This document shows positions 22,673 through 30,472 of a DNA stretch of 40,502 bases, piece by piece. Origin of the DNA: Sulfurimonas sp. (lineage in GTDB: Bacteria; Campylobacterota; Campylobacteria; Campylobacterales; Sulfurimonadaceae); NCBI RefSeq assembly GCF_028694605.1, contig NZ_JAQVKP010000002.1, positions 142,109 through 182,610 of the forward strand, read 5' to 3'. Each line of letters opens with the position of its first letter. Position 1 is the first letter of the stretch. The notes under the pieces are model-generated. The model saw only the letters and a program-made list of their open reading frames with translations, did no database searches and was not told where the DNA came from. The translations under genes were made by a program, and so were the position numbers.

Positions 22673-25600
22673 CTACTCTTTTTCTTTCATCTCTGCAACT
22701 GCCTCAGAAATAGTTTTGACACTTTTTTCTGCTTTTTGAACTTTATCCTGCAAAACTTGTTTTTCTCTTCTTGCATCATCATTCTGCATTGGAGCTTGAG
22801 CAACTTCACTCTGTGCTATCGGTTGAGCTTGTTTTTCTCTATGTTGAATAACTTGTTCTAATTGTCTCTCTGCTGTATTGCTTAAACCTGCTCCAGCATT
22901 ATTTTTTTCCCATAACTGCAAATCTTTCAACTCTTGAGTCGAAAACTGGTCAAGTTTTTTAGTATCTAAACTATCGCTGAAGATTCCTTTATCTATCAAC
23001 CCATTTTTCACCGCTTTAGCGTATGTCTCATCTGCTCTTTGCTCATCCTCGTTTTTACCAAGTATGCTATCCGTTGTATCAAGAACTTTCTGTCCTAAAG
23101 GATTAAGCTTTGCAGCGGTTATTATTCCTGTAGTATCTTTAGCCTTTTCAACTTTCTGTTTAGCCTCAAGCGTTTTCTCATCAATCTTATCTTCAGAGTT
23201 TAGTTGATGTTTATCTTTAAAATCATGCATAGATTTTTTACTATCTCCCTCTAAAGAGGTTGATTGTGTGTCATAGCTATCTTTGATATTTTGTTTTTTA
23301 CTATCTATTTCTACCTCACTTCTGGGTGTGTTAGCAGTATTTTCTTTTGCTTTTTCAACAACAGGGATAACATCACCTTTTAAGGCATCACCCTTTGTTG
23401 AATAATCTTCACTGGTTTTCTTCATCTCTTCACTTTGAGCCGATATTATAGAGCCTGCTTTTTGAACTTTATCCTGCAAAACTTGTTTTTCTCTTCTTGC
23501 ATCATCATTCTGCATTGGAGCTTGAGCAACTTCACTCTGTGCTATCGGTTGAGCTTGTTTTTCTCTATGTTGAATAACTTGTTCTAATTGTCTCTCTGCT
23601 GTATTGCTTAAACCTGCTCCAGCATTATTTTTTTCCCATAACTGCAAATCTTTCAACTCTTGAGTCGAAAACTGGTCAAGTTTTTTAGTATCTAAACTAT
23701 CGCTGAAGATTCCTTTATCTATCAACCCATTTTTCACCGCTTTAGCGTATGTCTCATCTGCTCTTTGCTCATCCTCGTTTTTACCAAGTATGCTATCCGT
23801 TGTATCAAGAACTTTCTGTCCTAAAGGATTAAGCTTTGCAGCGGTTATTATTCCTGTAGTATCTTTAGCCTTTTCAACTTTCTGTTTAGCCTCAAGCGTT
23901 TTCTCATCAATCTTATCTTCAGAGTTTAGTTGATGTTTATCTTTAAAATCATGCATAGATTTTTTACTATCTCCCTCTAAAGAGGTTGATTGTGTGTCAT
24001 AGCTATCTTTGATATTTTGTTTTTTACTATCTATTTCTACCTCACTTCTGGGTGTGTTAGCAGTATTTTCTTTTGCTTTTTCAACAACAGGGATAACATC
24101 ACCTTTTAAGGCATCACCCTTTGTTGAATAATCTTCACTGGTTTTCTTCATCTCTTCACTTTGAGCCGATATTATAGAGCCTGCTTTTTGAGCTTTGCTT
24201 GTATCTAGTTTAACTCCAAGAACACTGTCAATAGCGTTCATCTTTTCATCTTTATATAAATCATCTCTCATCATGGCAGCAGCAAGTTCAGCAGCTCTTG
24301 TTGGATCTGTTTTTCTAACATCAGATAGTTTTGTCCCGTCTTTCATTACTGCTTCATCTATAAACTTATTGAAAACTTTTGGCAATACATCTTCGGTGAA
24401 GTTTTTATCTCTTTTTTGAGCGGTTGAATACTGTTCAGATAATGCTTCAGTTTGATTATATGATTTAGCATAATTGTCAGCAATTGTTTTAGTATCACTA
24501 TCTCCGTAACCAGAAGTCTTTTGCACCTGGTCAGCAAGTGCAAAGGAGAGTCCATCGGTTTTTTGGATTTGCTCTGAGAGATTAGTGCTGAATGACTTCA
24601 TGAAACTATCTGCCTCTGAAGCAGAAAGTTTTGTTGAATAGCTCTCTCCATCTGCCGTTTTACCGCTAAAGGTTAAAGACCCGTCAACTCCTGCTTTGAA
24701 GCCTGTTATACCTTCTAATAACTTCGTTGGGCTAAATCCTGCATGGGCACTTAAATTTGCTCCATTTTCAGTTGTAAATGTTAAATCTTTTCCTCCAGAT
24801 TTCATATCGCTTAATGTTTTTTGAGTACTTTCATTTGTAGCTGAATTGAGCGCATCTCCTGTTTGATGAGTCACCCCTTTATTATCAGTAAATGTACCAG
24901 TATTAATAATTTGTCCACCTGTACTAATGGTATTAGCAGTATTTCTTGCAAAACTAGAGCTAAATGCATCTCCAAGCTGTGATGTCTCTTGTTTTGATGC
25001 ATTATAATTATCAGAGATACCGTTTGCTATACTGACCCCTGTTGTGCTATTTGAGACTTTTACAACTTCACCTTGCCCATTTACAGCAATATCTGCTGCT
25101 CCACTTGCATCTGTTTTTGTCAAACCTTGCCCATCGCTATTTAAATAGGAACTTCTACTTGCACCTTCTGAATTTATCCAAGATTTTTTCCAAGCATTTT
25201 GCCCTGCATAATCATGTGTACCGTATTGATCCGTTGCATTGAAAGAGCCTAAGCGACTATTTCCTGCATTAATATTACCACTAGATGTTTGACTTGCTGC
25301 TCCTCCTGCTGCACTTGTACTTGCTGCACCGACTCCACCGAACAAACTTACAAATCCGTGCTCTGATTTTTTAGCTATAGCATAAGCAAAAACAGGTATT
25401 GAAGCAGCTAAATACCCTAAAAAAGAGAGATAATTTTTTAAATTTTCAGATACATCATTTAGATTTACCATTGTTAAACCGCCATTGGTTATATTCGGCA
25501 ATATCCTTTCAATGGATATGTTAAACATTCCATTTATTAATAATGCCAATGGTGTCCATAGCACCATTGCAAACAGTAGCGTAAACCCCATTTTGATATG

Positions 25601-26713
25601 TCCTAAATCGCCATAGATTATAGACAGCAACACAAGTAATATAAAAATACCCAAAACAAGAGTGGTCATAACTGCTTTCATTAACGGTAAATTCTGTTGA
25701 GCAAGTATTCCTGTAACTGCCCAAGTCTGCTGTTGATTTGTCTCTGATAATGCCTTTGCATACGCTAAAGCTGAAGCATCACCACCCGTTGCGAGTGCAA
25801 CCGCTTTTAAGCCGTCATTTGTCATATTTATAAGCGTTTGTTGAAATAAATAATCTTGTGAATTTTGAGAAACACCAAACATCATTCTTGTAGTTTCAGC
25901 CATTCCATTTTGAAAAACTGTTTGATCAACCATCATTTTATTTGCGGCAATTTGCTCCATATCATCTAGCTTACTGCCTAGTGCAACTTTTAAATCAGCC
26001 CATGCATCTTGACATTGCATATCTACCCCGTTTGGATTTGCGGCACTATAATAAGGCGTAAGATAACCTGTTACGCTCAAATCATTTTTTAAATTTGTAC
26101 TCATGGTCAAAACATCACCACTCATTTCATTGGCAGTTATGGCACTAAATACACAATTTCCCATATACTCATTAAAAGTTCTTACTAGATAAGCATCTAC
26201 CATATAAGAAGAGCCAAGGTTAATAGGAGCAGACATAGTAAAGCCTAATCCTGTTTTACTATAAGAAATTGAATTAGGTGTTGCAAATGCGATCTCAAAT
26301 GCTTTTGCTAAATTTTTTTCCAAGCTTGTAAACAAAGAGAAGGTTTCGCCGATTCCTATCGGAACATTATCAATAGGAAACGCTTGCCCTGTTATCTCAT
26401 CCTCTACGATATACTGTTTTGTTTGTGTAGAGAACATTCCGATTATTATAGTCGTGATAAACAGGTACTTACCCATCGCAACTGCCATATCAGAGCTGCT
26501 ACCGCCACCAGCAGTATTTCTAATCATTAGCAAAAGTCCACCGACTGCAAGTGCTGAAGTTATAAGATAGCTCTCTCTTGAAATAATCGTTACGCCCTGA
26601 AGTACTTTATAAAATATTTCACCATAACCCCATGTATATATAGACGGGTCGGCAGCAAATACATCTGAAGCGATTGCTGCTACCATAAAAAACAATAAAC
26701 TGATTTTTCTCAT
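22673..26713 (-). CDS. traG: TraG, mating-pair stabilisation/exclusion protein, internally duplicated
   Basis: A 1346-residue protein, against 938 in F TraG. The N-terminal part has a signal-like helix and several membrane segments (near 45-65, 345-370, 375-400 and 430-450) and carries the TraG features YTWGYGEIFYKVLQG and NDVSENLKNYLSFLGYLAASIP, read in parts. The rest is long, polar, helical and periplasmic or cytoplasmic. TraG acts in pilus assembly, mate stabilisation and, through its C-terminal region, entry exclusion. The C-terminal 480 residues are two identical 242-residue copies from a 726-bp tandem duplication. It overlaps traD by 4 nt. Confidence 0.88.
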   Translation of the reverse strand: MRKISLLFFMVAAIASDVFAADPSIYTWGYGEIFYKVLQGVTIISRESYLITSALAVGGLLLMIRNTAGGGSSSDMAVAMGKYLFITTIIIGMFSTQTKQYIVEDEITGQAFPIDNVPIGIGETFSLFTSLEKNLAKAFEIAFATPNSISYSKTGLGFTMSAPINLGSSYMVDAYLVRTFNEYMGNCVFSAITANEMSGDVLTMSTNLKNDLSVTGYLTPYYSAANPNGVDMQCQDAWADLKVALGSKLDDMEQIAANKMMVDQTVFQNGMAETTRMMFGVSQNSQDYLFQQTLINMTNDGLKAVALATGGDASALAYAKALSETNQQQTWAVTGILAQQNLPLMKAVMTTLVLGIFILLVLLSIIYGDLGHIKMGFTLLFAMVLWTPLALLINGMFNISIERILPNITNGGLTMVNLNDVSENLKNYLSFLGYLAASIPVFAYAIAKKSEHGFVSLFGGVGAASTSAAGGAASQTSSGNINAGNSRLGSFNATDQYGTHDYAGQNAWKKSWINSEGASRSSYLNSDGQGLTKTDASGAADIAVNGQGEVVKVSNSTTGVSIANGISDNYNASKQETSQLGDAFSSSFARNTANTISTGGQIINTGTFTDNKGVTHQTGDALNSATNESTQKTLSDMKSGGKDLTFTTENGANLSAHAGFSPTKLLEGITGFKAGVDGSLTFSGKTADGESYSTKLSASEADSFMKSFSTNLSEQIQKTDGLSFALADQVQKTSGYGDSDTKTIADNYAKSYNQTEALSEQYSTAQKRDKNFTEDVLPKVFNKFIDEAVMKDGTKLSDVRKTDPTRAAELAAAMMRDDLYKDEKMNAIDSVLGVKLDTSKAQKAGSIISAQSEEMKKTSEDYSTKGDALKGDVIPVVEKAKENTANTPRSEVEIDSKKQNIKDSYDTQSTSLEGDSKKSMHDFKDKHQLNSEDKIDEKTLEAKQKVEKAKDTTGIITAAKLNPLGQKVLDTTDSILGKNEDEQRADETYAKAVKNGLIDKGIFSDSLDTKKLDQFSTQELKDLQLWEKNNAGAGLSNTAERQLEQVIQHREKQAQPIAQSEVAQAPMQNDDARREKQVLQDKVQKAGSIISAQSEEMKKTSEDYSTKGDALKGDVIPVVEKAKENTANTPRSEVEIDSKKQNIKDSYDTQSTSLEGDSKKSMHDFKDKHQLNSEDKIDEKTLEAKQKVEKAKDTTGIITAAKLNPLGQKVLDTTDSILGKNEDEQRADETYAKAVKNGLIDKGIFSDSLDTKKLDQFSTQELKDLQLWEKNNAGAGLSNTAERQLEQVIQHREKQAQPIAQSEVAQAPMQNDDARREKQVLQDKVQKAEKSVKTISEAVAEMKEKE
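22731..24182. repeat. 726-bp tandem duplication inside traG
   Basis: Copy one is 22731-23456 and copy two 23457-24182, with the first bases repeated again at 24183-24191 (GCTTTTTGA). Reading both copies side by side I found no difference, and the encoded 242-residue blocks are identical. The period is a multiple of three, so the frame is kept. This indicates a very recent duplication or continued gene conversion. Confidence 0.97.
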
Positions 26714-28587
26714 ATTGTGTATCCTTTTGTTGTTGATTCAGCTCCGACTAACATAAGTGTCTTATACTGCTCTTGTGTAATTTCATTTCCGTTTTTATCT
26801 TCATATCTCGTTTCAATTTCGCCTTTATCCACTTGAGCTTTTCCTTTTGTTTTTTTCTCTTGAGTTGTTTCTTTAGCTTGAATTTTTTTAGCAGCCGGAA
26901 CCGTTTCTTCATTTGTATTTACAGTCAAACTATTAAACATCTGATTTATTACCGCTTTTTTAAAAAAGTTTATTTGAGATGGTTGAAAGAATTTAAAATG
27001 CACAACCGTCACAGGGAAACCAGGCATTTTTAAATATGCAGACAATGGTTTCAAAAGCCCAAGCTCTCCTGTTAGCAACACTTTTTTTGTAGTATTGCGT
27101 TCGCTGACTTGCTCTATATCTCTCTGAGCATCTCTGCTTATCATGCGGTTCTTATTTTTTTCTTCAACTTCTTGCTCTCCAAGGAACTCGCTTATAAATT
27201 TTTGTCCTTTTGGATCATCATATTGGAGCATTAGCTTTGTACCCAAGAGCTGAAAAATATTTCGCATAAGATGTTCACCGTAAAGCTCTTCCAATCTTGC
27301 CAAATCTTGAGTAGCTAGCACAACACAACCACCTTTGCTTCGTCCCTCAGCAAGTTGATCATTAACTTCACTCAACTTTCCAAGAGTTTGTGCCTCATCT
27401 AAAAAAATCCATATTCTTCTATTTGGATTGTTTTCAAGACTAAGTATTGTTCTAGTCATCATGTCAAGCATTACTCTGAAATATCCCTCGTAATTGCCCT
27501 CTTCTTTTTTTGTTTGCACTAAAAACAATCTCTGGTCTATATTTTTATTTGCAGTTGATTTTATAAACTTAGTTATCGAAAAATCGCTCTCTTCAAAATA
27601 AAATTCAGGTCGCATTATTTTTATAAAGTAGGGTTGTAGATTCATCATGATACTTCCCGCCGTTGCTTCTGCAGCTTCTGTCAGTAGAGACTTTATGCTC
27701 AACCCGTATTTATCGTTTACATCCTGCAAATTAGCCCATATCTCTTCTTTGGTTTGAAACTGTCTTATAAAATCTATAAGTTTCTTTGTTGATGGTTTCG
27801 GACTTGTTTTTACTTTTATGATGATACCTTTTAGTATCATTCGTGCTGTATTGTCCCAAAACTTCTCTTTTGACTGTGTATCGGGTATAAAAGATTTAAC
27901 TATCTTATCTGCCTCATCAAGCATCTCTTGCTCATCATCAGGTATATCTAAAAAGAAGTTCCATTTAATGCTTCGTGCATCAGCCGGATAAAATAAAAAA
28001 TCTCTATCCGCCCTGTAGTAAGCTATCCAAAAATCAGGTTTTCTATCATATACAATCATAGTTTCTTTAAAATGGACAACTTGCTCAAGCACTGAAAAAA
28101 TACCTTGAGTTTTTCCGGAACCTGCCATCCCAATTATTCCAATGCTCCTATTTTCATTTGTATATGGCAGCGGCACTTTTTCTTTACCTATAAAAAGCCT
28201 TGATTTTTCTTTAATCATCTTTCTCAATTTTTTTGCATCTTCAATTCTATTGCCTCGAATGAGACTAGTGCTCTTATCGATTACAAGTTTATCAATCAGT
28301 AAAACACTCACTATAAAACCCACAACACCACCCCAAATCAGAGCATTGAGAACCCAATCGCTCAATGCCCAATCATAAAGAAAAGATAACCATTTAGCCA
28401 AAATCGGTATCGGAAAATCTTTAAAATAAGCATAAGTTTCATAGTTTCGTATATCAAAATTAAATAAGATAAGATCTATATTGAACATAACACTCAGCGA
28501 GACAACAAAAACCATGCTGCCGACAACACCAAGTATTGCCAGTTGTATTTTTCTTAGCCTTAACGGACTTATGATCAGACTGGTCAT
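26710..28587 (-). CDS. traD: TraD, type IV coupling protein
   Basis: A 625-residue inner-membrane ATPase: two N-terminal membrane segments (about 18-42 and 80-98), Walker A GMAGSGKT (153-160), Walker B IWIFLDEAQTLGKL near 395, and the GCVVLATQDLARL motif that follows in VirD4/TraD proteins. It links the relaxase-DNA complex to the channel. The C-terminus is Lys/Thr-rich with a possible relaxosome-binding tail. It overlaps the small gene upstream and traG downstream by 4 nt each, so TraD and TraG are probably co-translated. Confidence 0.95.
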   Translation of the reverse strand: MTSLIISPLRLRKIQLAILGVVGSMVFVVSLSVMFNIDLILFNFDIRNYETYAYFKDFPIPILAKWLSFLYDWALSDWVLNALIWGGVVGFIVSVLLIDKLVIDKSTSLIRGNRIEDAKKLRKMIKEKSRLFIGKEKVPLPYTNENRSIGIIGMAGSGKTQGIFSVLEQVVHFKETMIVYDRKPDFWIAYYRADRDFLFYPADARSIKWNFFLDIPDDEQEMLDEADKIVKSFIPDTQSKEKFWDNTARMILKGIIIKVKTSPKPSTKKLIDFIRQFQTKEEIWANLQDVNDKYGLSIKSLLTEAAEATAGSIMMNLQPYFIKIMRPEFYFEESDFSITKFIKSTANKNIDQRLFLVQTKKEEGNYEGYFRVMLDMMTRTILSLENNPNRRIWIFLDEAQTLGKLSEVNDQLAEGRSKGGCVVLATQDLARLEELYGEHLMRNIFQLLGTKLMLQYDDPKGQKFISEFLGEQEVEEKNKNRMISRDAQRDIEQVSERNTTKKVLLTGELGLLKPLSAYLKMPGFPVTVVHFKFFQPSQINFFKKAVINQMFNSLTVNTNEETVPAAKKIQAKETTQEKKTKGKAQVDKGEIETRYEDKNGNEITQEQYKTLMLVGAESTTKGYTI

Positions 28588-28796
28588 TTTGACAACTCAG
28601 AATTAATAGAGATTGCCACTTTTTTTACATCTTTAGTGTAGTTCACATTAAACTTGTTTTTTTCAATTTTTCTTTTTAGTTTATACACCTGCCTTATCTC
28701 TCTAGTTAAGAACTTTAAATTTTCACTGCCTCTTGAGGATTCTATTTCATTTATCAACTTATTGACAACAGTCAACTGTGCCGCCTGTCCAAGCAT
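28584..28796 (-). CDS. small helical protein upstream of traD
   Basis: A 70-residue basic protein (MLGQAAQLTVVNKLINEIESS...YKLKRKIEKNK) without recognised domain. I place the start at the ATG at 28796, which has AGGAG seven bases upstream. An in-frame ATG ten codons earlier belongs to the ATTATGAATAA box and lacks a ribosome binding site. The stop overlaps the traD ATG. It might be a TraD accessory protein. Other boxes have a stop before the gene; this is the one case where the box ATG is in frame with the gene it precedes. Confidence 0.6.
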   Translation of the reverse strand: MLGQAAQLTVVNKLINEIESSRGSENLKFLTREIRQVYKLKRKIEKNKFNVNYTKDVKKVAISINSELSK

Positions 28797-28818
28797 CTTC
28801 TCACTCCTATTTTTTCTA

Positions 28819-28828
28819 TTATTCATAA
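28819..28828 (-). promoter_or_regulatory. ATTATGAATAA box before the small traD-linked gene
   Basis: The box ATG is in frame with the gene it precedes (ten extra codons); distance to the preferred ATG is 30 nt. Confidence 0.6.
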
Positions 28829-28838
28829 TTTTCTAAAT

Positions 28839-28852
28839 TTTCCCACGGGAAA
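28839..28852. promoter_or_regulatory. TTTCCCACGGGAAA palindrome 4 (parS-like candidate)
   Basis: Intergenic, between the transglycosylase gene and the small gene upstream of traD, 11 bp from an ATTATGAATAA box. Confidence 0.6.
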
Positions 28853-28868
28853 TTTAGATGACGATTTA

Positions 28869-29396
28869 CTAATTCCTGCTCACAATAGCTTTGTAGGTAG
28901 AAATCAGATTTTTTCTATAGATTTGGTTGTACTTCTCTGTTTTAGAGTGATAAGCAGCTATTCCACGCCATGAATATCCGACTTCATTTACCATCTGCTC
29001 CACATAGCTACAAGCTTTAAAATAGCTAGGCTCTATTCTAAAATAATCTTCATGGTTCAGTTTTTGGTATTTATAATTTAGCTGATACGCTCCCAGATCA
29101 ACATTTGTAATACCTTGTTTAACAAGATGGTTTAAAAAGTTTACGCAACTATCCAAACGCTTGCAATCAAGAGTTCTTTCATCTAAAAAGAAATCATTGT
29201 AGTATGCTTTTACAGATTTTGCCTCTGCAGGATTATTGAACGAGATAAGATACTCATATCCTGGATTTTTAGTAGAGTGCCTTTCATTGAGCAGAATTGA
29301 CAGCATAAGGTTATTATCAATCTTACAATCTCCAAAGATATTTGTAACAATCAAACTGCACACAGCAATCATTCTTTTAATTATCTGTAATTTCAT
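28869..29396 (-). CDS. lytic transglycosylase, SLT family
   Basis: A 175-residue exported protein with an N-terminal hydrophobic signal (about 8-22). The SLT-type features are: MLSILLNERH with the likely catalytic glutamate E38, ITNVDLGAYQLNY matching the conserved GxxQIN-like strand, and GIAAYHSKTEKYN matching the AAYNAG end motif. Such enzymes open local gaps in peptidoglycan for the type IV channel (F Orf169, VirB1). The active-site context is non-standard (LNER rather than ESxF), so the substrate details may differ. The start lacks a clear ribosome binding site. Confidence 0.75.
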   Translation of the reverse strand: MKLQIIKRMIAVCSLIVTNIFGDCKIDNNLMLSILLNERHSTKNPGYEYLISFNNPAEAKSVKAYYNDFFLDERTLDCKRLDSCVNFLNHLVKQGITNVDLGAYQLNYKYQKLNHEDYFRIEPSYFKACSYVEQMVNEVGYSWRGIAAYHSKTEKYNQIYRKNLISTYKAIVSRN

Positions 29397-29417
29397 AGAA
29401 TAGGTCTATTTTTAAAA

Positions 29418-29639
29418 TCATGTATGTTCTTGTGTTTCATCTATCTCTCCTCTAAAGCTCTTTGCCCATTCCAATAGTTCATTTTTTCTATAAAATATTC
29501 TTTTCATTGCAGGGTATCGTTTAACAATGTAAAGCCCTTCTTTTATGATTTTTTTGTCTCTCCACATCTTCATAGATGATGGATCAACATCCAATAATAT
29601 AGATGCTTGCCTTTCGCTAATAAACTCTTCTTTTTCCAT
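29418..29639 (-). CDS. MerR/AlpA-like HTH protein
   Basis: A 73-residue protein with the small winged-HTH pattern: FISERQASILLDVDPSSMKMWRDKKII, then YPAMKRIFYRKNELLEWA. It resembles AlpA/excisionase-like regulators. It is the first gene of the traD-traG run on this strand, so it may be a transcriptional regulator of the operon. AAGGAG lies in the leader, and an ATTATGAATAA box with mini-ORF MNKR lies 42 nt before the ATG. Confidence 0.7.
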   Translation of the reverse strand: MEKEEFISERQASILLDVDPSSMKMWRDKKIIKEGLYIVKRYPAMKRIFYRKNELLEWAKSFRGEIDETQEHT

Positions 29640-29673
29640 CAGATTAAATCTCCTTTTTGTTTTGATTTATCTC

Positions 29674-29683
29674 TTATTCATAA
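29674..29683 (-). promoter_or_regulatory. ATTATGAATAA box before the HTH gene at 29639
   Basis: Mini-ORF MNKR; distance 42 nt. The flank AAATTTAGAAAATT upstream is shared with the box at 28819. Confidence 0.6.
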
Positions 29684-29757
29684 TTTTCTAAATTTTCTCC
29701 AATATTTAATTTCAAGACTTTAATTGTCAGGCACACTCTTATTCCTTTGTATTTTTG

Positions 29758-29790
29758 TATAATGCTTTTATTCATATTTTTTATGAATAG
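29758..29790 (+). promoter_or_regulatory. promoter with a two-sided TATTCATA/TATGAATA operator
   Basis: A -10 hexamer TATAAT (29758-29763, preceded by TG) is followed at the expected transcript start by TATTCATA (29769-29776), five T and TATGAATA (29782-29789), a perfect inverted repeat. The right arm is the plus-strand form of the box found before other genes, and opens a mini-ORF MNSK that ends before the lipoprotein ribosome binding site (CTGGAG). Confidence 0.65.
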
Positions 29791-29818
29791 TAAATAAATT
29801 TAAACTGGAGTAATAAAA

Positions 29819-30217
29819 ATGCTAAAAAAAATAACTGCATCATCGATGTTGGTTGCAACTTTAATTTTAGGCAGTGGATGTGCTGTAAAAACTGGTAACG
29901 AAACTTTAGGAGCAATAGAGAAGAGTGAAATTGACACTAAAATAGTGAAAGGTAAATCTACAAAACAGGATGTTAAAACTTTGTTAGGCGACCCTGATAA
30001 AACAGATTTTGATAATAATTCTTTAGAGAAATGGACATACTTGCACACTAGAAAAGATGCTAAATTTGTAAATTATGTTCCTGTTGCAAATTGGTTTGTT
30101 GCTGGCACTAACGACACTACAAAATCATTAGTCATAGTTTTTGAAGAAAACGGTATTGTAAAAAACTTTATTACTTCTGATGCAAAAGGTGAAACTAAAG
30201 GCGGATTGTTCCAATAA
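29819..30217 (+). CDS. BamE/SmpA-like lipoprotein
   Basis: A 132-residue lipoprotein with lipobox LGSGC (cysteine near residue 21). Next comes a BamE/SmpA-like core: IVKGKSTKQDVKTLLGDPDKT, an aromatic strand EKWTYLH, and SLVIVFEENGIVKNF. In Gram-negative bacteria BamE helps assemble outer-membrane proteins; unlinked family members are often stress or cargo lipoproteins. It is one of very few plus-strand genes in the element, with its own promoter and GGAG ribosome binding site. It may be a mobile-element surface-exclusion or envelope factor, but this is not shown by sequence. Confidence 0.75.
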   Translation: MLKKITASSMLVATLILGSGCAVKTGNETLGAIEKSEIDTKIVKGKSTKQDVKTLLGDPDKTDFDNNSLEKWTYLHTRKDAKFVNYVPVANWFVAGTNDTTKSLVIVFEENGIVKNFITSDAKGETKGGLFQ

Positions 30218-30222
30218 TTTAT

Positions 30223-30240
30223 GTCCGACTTATGTCGGGC
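30223..30240 (+). repeat. intercistronic hairpin
   Basis: A seven-pair stem (GTCCGAC with GTCGGGC, one G-T pair) and a TTAT loop lie six nt after the lipoprotein stop. There is no T run, so it more likely protects the upstream mRNA or reduces read-through than terminates fully. Confidence 0.6.
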
Positions 30241-30256
30241 AATAGAAAGAGAAACG

Positions 30257-30469
30257 ATGAAAAAAGTCAGCACAGCAGCATTGCTTCTTTGTTTGTCGCT
30301 TTTTGCACTAGATGAACAAATAGTTTACCAAGATGCTAATACAAGTAATGCTGTATCAGATGATAAAAATTCCATACCACAAAAAACAATAAATTTTTTT
30401 AGTGGCATAGTGGATGATTTTAGAGAGTTTGCAGCTGACAACAATCTCATAGATAAAAGTAAGCGATAG
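30257..30469 (+). CDS. small exported protein, 70 aa
   Basis: A signal peptide (MKKVSTAALLLCLSLFALDEQ) followed by a short acidic mature part ending DFREFAADNNLIDKSKR. I do not recognise a family. I choose the ATG at 30257 because the frame upstream runs through the hairpin; AAGAGAAA before it is a weak ribosome binding site. The mature part is about 53 residues without cysteine. It is probably co-transcribed with the lipoprotein. It ends only 3 nt before the end of the convergent relaxase gene. Confidence 0.6.
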   Translation: MKKVSTAALLLCLSLFALDEQIVYQDANTSNAVSDDKNSIPQKTINFFSGIVDDFREFAADNNLIDKSKR

Positions 30470-30472
30470 TTT

